The translations under genes and the position numbers were made by a program. From the NCBI GenBank assembly GCA_025964795.1, contig JAOPYC010000098.1, positions 1 through 46,027 on the forward strand: DNA of 46,027 nt. The letters are read 5' to 3'. Source of the stretch: Marmoricola sp. Lineage in GTDB: Bacteria > Actinomycetota > Actinomycetes > Propionibacteriales > Nocardioidaceae. The notes beneath the pieces are model-generated. The model did not search any database, was not told where the DNA came from, and worked only from the letters and a program-made list of their open reading frames with translations. Below are positions 41,943 through 46,027 of this stretch, one piece after another (positions within the stretch are counted from its first letter, which is position 1; each line of letters opens with the position of its first letter).

Positions 41943-42203
41943 TCAGCGGTGTTCCAAGCGGCGAACTGCCCATTCGCTCAGGGTTGTCACCTTTGCGGCC
42001 GCGTAGACGCATCCACCGATGAGGCCCACGAGCACGACCTTCTCGAGCACCCCGGTGCTTCCTGTCCCGATACCCATGACGAACGAAATGGTCATACAAA
42101 CCAGCACGAGCATCAGAAGCACTCGCGCTACACGAACTATGGCGATCACCCTGAAGACGGTACGCCGACGGGTGCGGCTTGGGAATGCTCCAATACCGCT
42201 CAT
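41943..42203 (-). CDS. Small two-helix membrane protein (hypothetical)
   Basis: 86 residues from ATG 42203. A basic N-terminus (RTRRRTVFRVIAIVRVARV) is followed by two hydrophobic segments, about 29-45 (VLLMLVLVCMTISFVMG) and 53-68 (VLEKVVLVGLIGGCVYAA), and a basic tail. No ribosome binding site is evident and I recognise no family. It lies just left of the IS110 element. It could be a chance frame, but hydrophobic periodicity and charge flanks fit a real membrane protein. Confidence 0.45.
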   Translation of the reverse strand: MSGIGAFPSRTRRRTVFRVIAIVRVARVLLMLVLVCMTISFVMGIGTGSTGVLEKVVLVGLIGGCVYAAAKVTTLSEWAVRRLEHR

Positions 42204-42505
42204 CGCATGGGCGGGTGTCCGGTGGCACCGACACGCGGTGGTAAGACTGTGAGGATCGCCTACGCGGCCTGATGGTGATGGGCTGTGGTTGGTGACCGCG
42301 GGTGTGACCCCTGGAAAGACTGGCGTTTCTGCCTTGCTGCGACTTGTCCGCTCGTGGTTGCTGGCCCCGGCCCGAGGTGGAGGAGCTGGCCTGATCAGGA
42401 GCTTGACCACCAGGCGTTAGCCGCGCCTGGCGTGTCTCATCACAGTCCTGCCGACCTCCGTCCCGGACCGGAACCACGTCCCACTTCCGGCGAAGGAGAG
42501 AACGC
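42204..42505 (+). other. Non-coding left end of the IS110 element, candidate bridge RNA region
   Basis: No convincing gene in these 302 bases. It holds a perfect 7-bp stem-loop CCAGGCG/CGCCTGG at 42410-42430 (7-base loop), the palindrome CCTGATCAGG at 42390-42399, and further GC-rich inverted pieces, ending in GAAGGAG ahead of the transposase ATG. In IS110-group elements the non-coding end beside the recombinase encodes a structured bridge RNA that pairs with target and donor DNA. That this stretch does so is inference from position and structure. Confidence 0.45.
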
Positions 42506-43600
42506 ATGAACAGTCTGACCGATCTGCGCGAAGTGGTCGATGTCGTCATCGGCGTCGACACCCACGTCCACACCCACTCCGCGGCCGTGGTCGATGCTGC
42601 GACTGGTGGTGTCCTCGACGAGATCACCGTCGAAGCGACAGCCGAGGGCTATGCCGAGCTCGTGGAGTTCGCCAACAGCCACGCGATGCTGCGGGCCTGG
42701 GCGATCGAAGGGACCGGTGGTCACGGCGCCGGTCTGAGCCGTCACCTGTTGGAGACGTCGGAGATCGTCATCGAGTTGGACCGCCCGAAGCGGGCCGCGC
42801 GCCGCAACGGCGCGAAGTCTGATCCGCTCGATGCGATCCGCGCTGCGCGCGAGGCGATGGCTCGACCGCGGTTAGGAACCCCACGCAGCGCGGGCGAACG
42901 TCAAGCACTGTCGGTGCTCTTGGTTGCTCGACGCTCCGCGATCAACGCCTCCACCGAGGCCCAGCAGCAGGTCTTCAGCCTGATCATCGCAGCACCCGAA
43001 CCCATCCGAGTCAGGTTCCGCGGCCAGAAGCTTGCCGCGATGCTCAACACCGCCGCGAACCTGCGCGTGCACGCCTCCTGGGACACCGAGACGACCAGCA
43101 CCGTGATGGTGCTGCGCACCTTGGCACGTCGCGCGCACGCGATGCTGAAGGAGGCACGGGAGCTGCAGAAGGAGCTCGCGGCCATCATCCGTAGTTGGCG
43201 TCCTGACCTGCTCGAGGAGTTCGGCGTCGGACCGATCGTGGCCGCGACTGTGTTGTGCGCCTGGTCCCACCCGGGCCGTATTCACTCCGAGGCAGCGTTC
43301 GCGATGCTGGCCGGCGTGGCACCCATCCCAGCGAACAGCGGCCAAGTCACCACCCGATATCGGCTCAACCGCTACGGGGACCGGTACCTCAACAACGCAC
43401 TGCACACCGTGGTCCAGAGCCGGATCCAGTACCAGCAAGCCACCCGCGACTACGTCGCTCGCCGCACTGCCGAAGGCAAGACCGGACGCGAGATCAAACG
43501 CTGCCTTGCCCGCTACGTCGCCCGCGACCTCTATCGCCTACTCGAAAGTGGGGCCAAAGCTGCTTGACGAAGCATAGGAGCGTCGCACCCTCACGCGCTA
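42250..43600 (+). mobile_element. IS110-family insertion element (ends approximate)
   Basis: Contains one IS110-type recombinase gene with a non-coding left part of 200-250 bases and a short right part. IS110 members lack the inverted repeats and target duplications that would show their ends, so the limits given are estimates. Flanked by the small membrane protein on the left and the AT-richer island on the right. Confidence 0.65.
42506..43567 (+). CDS. IS110 family transposase
   Basis: 353 residues with GAAGGAG 7 to 13 bases before the ATG. N-terminal DEDD (RuvC-like) domain: VIGVDTHVHTHSAAVVD (Asp15-18 region), LRAWAIEGTGGHGAGLS (Glu), and LDRPKRAARRNGAKSDPLDAIRAARE with the last two Asp. 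C-terminal transposase_20 domain: EEFGVGPIVAATVLCAWSHPGRIHSEAAFAMLAGVAPIPANSGQVTTRYRLNRYGDRYLN, including the serine of SGQ proposed as nucleophile. Intact and full length, so the element may be active. Co-operates with an element-encoded bridge RNA in characterised members. Confidence 0.94.
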   Translation: MNSLTDLREVVDVVIGVDTHVHTHSAAVVDAATGGVLDEITVEATAEGYAELVEFANSHAMLRAWAIEGTGGHGAGLSRHLLETSEIVIELDRPKRAARRNGAKSDPLDAIRAAREAMARPRLGTPRSAGERQALSVLLVARRSAINASTEAQQQVFSLIIAAPEPIRVRFRGQKLAAMLNTAANLRVHASWDTETTSTVMVLRTLARRAHAMLKEARELQKELAAIIRSWRPDLLEEFGVGPIVAATVLCAWSHPGRIHSEAAFAMLAGVAPIPANSGQVTTRYRLNRYGDRYLNNALHTVVQSRIQYQQATRDYVARRTAEGKTGREIKRCLARYVARDLYRLLESGAKAA

Positions 43601-43781
43601 GCCGCGACGAGGGCCGGGTCGAGGCCGCTGGGCGGCACGAATGGGCTCGAACCCACGTCATGCCTGATGCGCGGCAGGACATCGGGCGCGCCGCGCGGCC
43701 GAGCTGCCGTTCTACACCTAGAACTGTCGGTGGCAATCCTTAAAGTGACAGGCACAACGATTCCAACAGTAAGGACACCTC

Positions 43782-44753
43782 ATGCCGGGCTTCCGACGAG
43801 TACCTGACGCGATCCGCGCCGAAGTCCAGGCCTGCGCATCCGAGTCGTTCATCGTCGCTGCATCGAGGACACTCGCTGTCAGCGAAGTGACGGGTGGAGA
43901 ACTTGCTCACCTCGGCGTACGCACCGAGGGCTCTCGCGTCGTATCTGACGCCTCGGCTCTTCCTGCTGCCAGCCGGGGGCGATGGTCCGGATACAACCAA
44001 GTTGGCCGGATCGTAGTGCGTAAGGACCTCCCGAAGGTGCGTAAGCAGATGGGCGGTTGGTACGCCCCGAACTTCGGTGATGCCAGCAAGGGCGAGCACT
44101 ACGTGTCGATCGAACGAGACGTGTATCAAAAGCAGCAGCTTCACGGGAAGCAGTTCCCGCTCAATGTGGCAACGCAAGAGATCGATGGCAATCGCGTGAA
44201 GGTCGCTGCGCACATCAACCGGGTCTTTACGGCCGAAGATGTCGACACACCGGATTTCCTACTCGCCATCTCGCTTGTACGCGAGAACCTCGGCCAGCCG
44301 CACATCATGCCAACCACACAGAGTGTTGACGACTGGCTCACCGATCAAGTCGTGACGTGGGAATTACTGCCTGTGGGAACGGGACCGAAGCGAGTGTCGC
44401 TTGAAACCGTGGCGCAGCGATTGGGCTTCACCGGGCGACCCGACCGACTGGCCGTGCTGACGGAGCGCTTCGAGGCCATGGCGAACACGGGCTATGTAGC
44501 GGTGATCGTGGGCCGAGAGGGCTTCCGCAGATATGTCGGTTACAAGTACAAGGACGACCTCGTCGTCCTGGAGAACTTCGACTACGGCAACGCGCTGTAT
44601 GTCATGTACACGGACTGGGAAGCGAGTAGTAGCAAGCCTCGACTAGAACTGATTGCGGAGCCTAACGCCAACTTCGACCGCGTACGCCACACTGAGGGCT
44701 GGCAAGAGCGAGTTGTCCACTTGCTGCGGCTCAAGGGCCACCGAGTGCCCTGA
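43782..44753 (+). CDS. Hypothetical protein, unrecognised (323 aa)
   Basis: 323 residues, ATG with AAGGA six bases upstream. I do not recognise it. Visible: a mixed N-terminus (FRRVPDAIRAEVQACASESF), basic central part (YNQVGRIVVRKDLPKVRKQMGGWYAPNFGD), then DTPDFLLAISLVRENLGQPHIMPTTQSVDDWL and a C-terminal beta-rich half with YVGYKYKDDLVVLENFDYGNALYVMYTDW and NFDRVRHTEGWQERVVHLLRLKGH. No signal peptide or membrane segment. Base composition is lower in GC than the core genes (33 of 60 at 44101-44160). Upstream of, and codirectional with, a membrane protein pair, it could be the sensor or enzyme of a small module. Confidence 0.75.
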   Translation: MPGFRRVPDAIRAEVQACASESFIVAASRTLAVSEVTGGELAHLGVRTEGSRVVSDASALPAASRGRWSGYNQVGRIVVRKDLPKVRKQMGGWYAPNFGDASKGEHYVSIERDVYQKQQLHGKQFPLNVATQEIDGNRVKVAAHINRVFTAEDVDTPDFLLAISLVRENLGQPHIMPTTQSVDDWLTDQVVTWELLPVGTGPKRVSLETVAQRLGFTGRPDRLAVLTERFEAMANTGYVAVIVGREGFRRYVGYKYKDDLVVLENFDYGNALYVMYTDWEASSSKPRLELIAEPNANFDRVRHTEGWQERVVHLLRLKGHRVP

Positions 44754-44859
44754 GCGGAAGCCTGGCTCGACACAGGCCAGTTTGTCCAGGGAGCACTTCG
44801 AACGCTGGGAGCAAGCGTGTGACAAGGGATGAGCTTGCGCATGGCGCACGAATCACCGC

Positions 44860-45405
44860 ATGAGTAACCAACAGGAACAGTCCGACGACGGGAGTTCGGA
44901 GTTCCTGCAGCAGGCGCGCTGGCTTCTCGAGTGGCACGATCGCCGGGGCGAAGCAATCACTACGCGAGCAACCGCCGTGCTTGGCTTCGTCGGAGTCGTT
45001 CTCGCCCTTCTCCTCCAGGCGGCTCAGCAAGACGGGTTCCAGCCAAGATGGTGGACGTGGGTGGCCATCGTGATCACGCTGCTGCTGCTTCTCACAGCTG
45101 GGATCTGCGCGGTAGTTGTGGTCATGCCAAGCGAGACCCAGATGCCCAGCGTCGAACAACTCCGCCGATGGTGGTCCGAGCAGATAAAGGACCCCACCAG
45201 AGCGCTGACCGGGGCCCAGATCGCCGAGAGCATCCTATTTGGGCAGGAGCCAACCAAGGACTCACCCATCTCCGCTGCATCCCGTGGTGCCACGAGGCGC
45301 GCGTCCTGGTTCAAGCGGTCTGCGATAGCGCTACTCGTTGCGCTGGTGCCGTTGGCTTTACTGATTGTGGACGTACTACTCCGACTTGAGAGGCAAAGGC
45401 ATTGA
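44860..45405 (+). CDS. Three-helix membrane protein, possible SLATT/Pycsar-TM-like effector
   Basis: 181 residues. A soluble N-terminal helix (FLQQARWLLEWHDRRGEAITTRATAVLGF) leads into membrane segments at about 38-55, 67-89 and 153-174, with a charged cytoplasmic-looking loop (about 90-150, MPSVEQLRRWWSEQIKDPTRALTG) between the second and third. The helix-plus-paired-helices layout and the LLEWHDRRGEAITTRATAVLGFVGVVLAL start resemble the small membrane effectors of cyclic-nucleotide defence systems; no cyclase gene is visible, so this is only a resemblance. Its stop overlaps the start of the acidic protein gene. Confidence 0.75.
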   Translation: MSNQQEQSDDGSSEFLQQARWLLEWHDRRGEAITTRATAVLGFVGVVLALLLQAAQQDGFQPRWWTWVAIVITLLLLLTAGICAVVVVMPSETQMPSVEQLRRWWSEQIKDPTRALTGAQIAESILFGQEPTKDSPISAASRGATRRASWFKRSAIALLVALVPLALLIVDVLLRLERQRH

Positions 45406-45575
45406 GCGAGGCGGAACCTGAGGCTGACGATGCAACAGCACAATCCAACTCCGAAGAGGAGGTCCAAGAGCCGGCTGTTATGAACCTGGACTCTCCTGAG
45501 GTCGACTACATCGAGTTGAGTCAGGACGGCGGCGAGACGTTCGAGAGGAAGTCGAATGACGACGAGGACCGCTGA
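45402..45575 (+). CDS. Small acidic protein (57 aa) overlapping the membrane protein gene
   Basis: A TTG at 45402 overlaps the preceding TGA (TTGA) and opens a 57-codon frame to TGA 45573-45575. The product is strongly acidic (SEAEPEADD, SNSEEEVQE near the start; KSNDDEDR at the end) with a central AVMNLDSPEVDYIELSQDGGETFER. No membrane segment. The stop-start overlap suggests translation coupled to the three-helix protein, for example as a soluble partner or inhibitor. Family unknown. Confidence 0.5.
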   Translation: MSEAEPEADDATAQSNSEEEVQEPAVMNLDSPEVDYIELSQDGGETFERKSNDDEDR

Positions 45576-45605
45576 CTTCTGAGTCTGCGAGCCGCATTGA
45601 CCGAA

Positions 45606-45632
45606 GCCAAGGCGGCACACGGCGTCCTTGGC
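45606..45632 (+). terminator. Putative terminator after the three-gene island
   Basis: GCCAAGG (45606-45612) and CCTTGGC (45626-45632) form a perfect 7-bp stem around a 13-base loop, 31 bases after the acidic-protein stop. AAGC before it and GCTT after it can extend the stem past a small bulge. No T tract. Confidence 0.4.
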
Positions 45633-45739
45633 GCTTGCACGATCGCGGCATGAGTCGGAGGTTTCAAGCTCTCCCAGAGGCGGTGGAATGACTCCCTCAA
45701 GCGATGAGAATCCGGCCACCGATGCGGTCTAAGGCGCGC

Positions 45740-46027
45740 CTACCGGTGCGCTGACGCAAGGTCGGGAAACCCAAGCTGGTAAAGGAGGCTGCGTTGGTGG
45801 CGGAGTGCGAACGCGTCGGAGAGTTGGTGAGAGCGGGGTGGCGATGCGTTAGCGACCGGACCGGAGGCTAGAGCTTCGACGGGGGTCTCACGCATGAGGT
45901 CGTTAATGGCTCCTATGGCCGTGGGCACGACGTGCTCAATGAACGCTCCGGGGTCCACGAATACACGGCCGGGTGTGAACTCGGTGAGACCCCACTCGTT
46001 TCCCCAACCGCGTCGCTGCACCACTGT
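45740..46027 (-). CDS. Hypothetical protein (partial, 5' end beyond window)
   Basis: Leftward frame open from the window edge to a stop at 45740, at least 95 residues. It includes NEWGLTEFTPGRVFVDPGAFIEHVVPTAIGAINDLMRETPVEALASGPV and ends with FALRHQRSLLYQLGFPDLASAHR. The sequence looks like a folded protein rather than a GC-rich shadow, but I recognise no family. The internal GTG at 46024 need not be the start. Confidence 0.45.
   Translation of the reverse strand, partial: TVVQRRGWGNEWGLTEFTPGRVFVDPGAFIEHVVPTAIGAINDLMRETPVEALASGPVANASPPRSHQLSDAFALRHQRSLLYQLGFPDLASAHR

Noticed and set aside
42285-42509. Open frame in the IS110 left end
   Set aside because: No domain or good start; overlaps hairpins in the flank that is more likely non-coding RNA.
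43639-43740. tRNA-like T-arm (GTGGGTTCGAGCCCAT on the minus strand), considered as a tRNA or attachment-site remnant
   Set aside because: The loop is one base short for a canonical T-arm, no matching acceptor 5' strand (GGCACGA) or proper anticodon loop is found. It could be a decayed tRNA, but I cannot support it.

Overview
The window is high-GC DNA from an actinomycete, most likely Nocardioides or a close relative. This is inferred from base composition, GTG/TTG starts, apparent leaderless promoters, DUF3618 and DUF222/HNH (13E12-type) proteins, and a gene order that matches the mycobacterial clpS to rdgB block.

1-10.6 kb is core genome. A leftward pncB-pncA-enoyl-CoA hydratase unit (NAD salvage) diverges from a rightward run: clpS, a DUF2017 gene, a cysteine-synthesis set (mec JAMM peptidase, cysO carrier, cysM synthase), two small membrane proteins, murI, an MBL-fold hydrolase, an ABC exporter pair, rph and rdgB. 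The run ends at a tRNA-Leu(UAG). 10.7-18.6 kb carries a Bcp peroxiredoxin, DUF3618 and GroES-like proteins, two tandem orphan membrane histidine kinases, a stress-sigma-type small membrane protein, and a divergent yceI/marR pair. 18.7-20.6 kb is an MFS efflux gene with its MarR regulator, an operator palindrome and a 7-codon leader ORF.

20.6-27 kb encodes what looks like a complete non-phosphorylative sugar-acid route of the L-fucose/L-rhamnose diketo-hydrolase type: zinc dehydrogenase, lactonase, IlvD/Edd-type dehydratase, SDR and FAH-family hydrolase. An LLM flavin oxidoreductase follows. 27-38.3 kb is the most interesting region. A leftward eight-gene operon (tetR, potD-B-C-A-type polyamine ABC importer, FAD amine oxidase, acyl-CoA dehydrogenase, enoyl-CoA hydratase) diverges from a fused NDP-forming acyl-CoA synthetase, which converges on a Rieske oxygenase. 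The same 18-bp operator-like sequence (one mismatch) lies in the tetR/synthetase divergon and in front of the Rieske gene. The Rieske protein has the E-x2-H-x4-H metal motif known from carnitine monooxygenase rather than the usual Asp. I infer one TetR regulon for uptake and CoA-dependent breakdown of an amine or quaternary-ammonium acid. The substrate is unknown.

38.3-46 kb is accessory: a DUF222/HNH gene, DUF72, SnoaL-like and SRPBCC proteins, an IS110-family element with a structured non-coding left end, and an AT-richer island with an unrecognised 323-aa protein, a three-helix membrane protein and an overlapping 57-aa acidic protein. The island could be a small defence or toxin-type module, but nothing in the sequence proves that.
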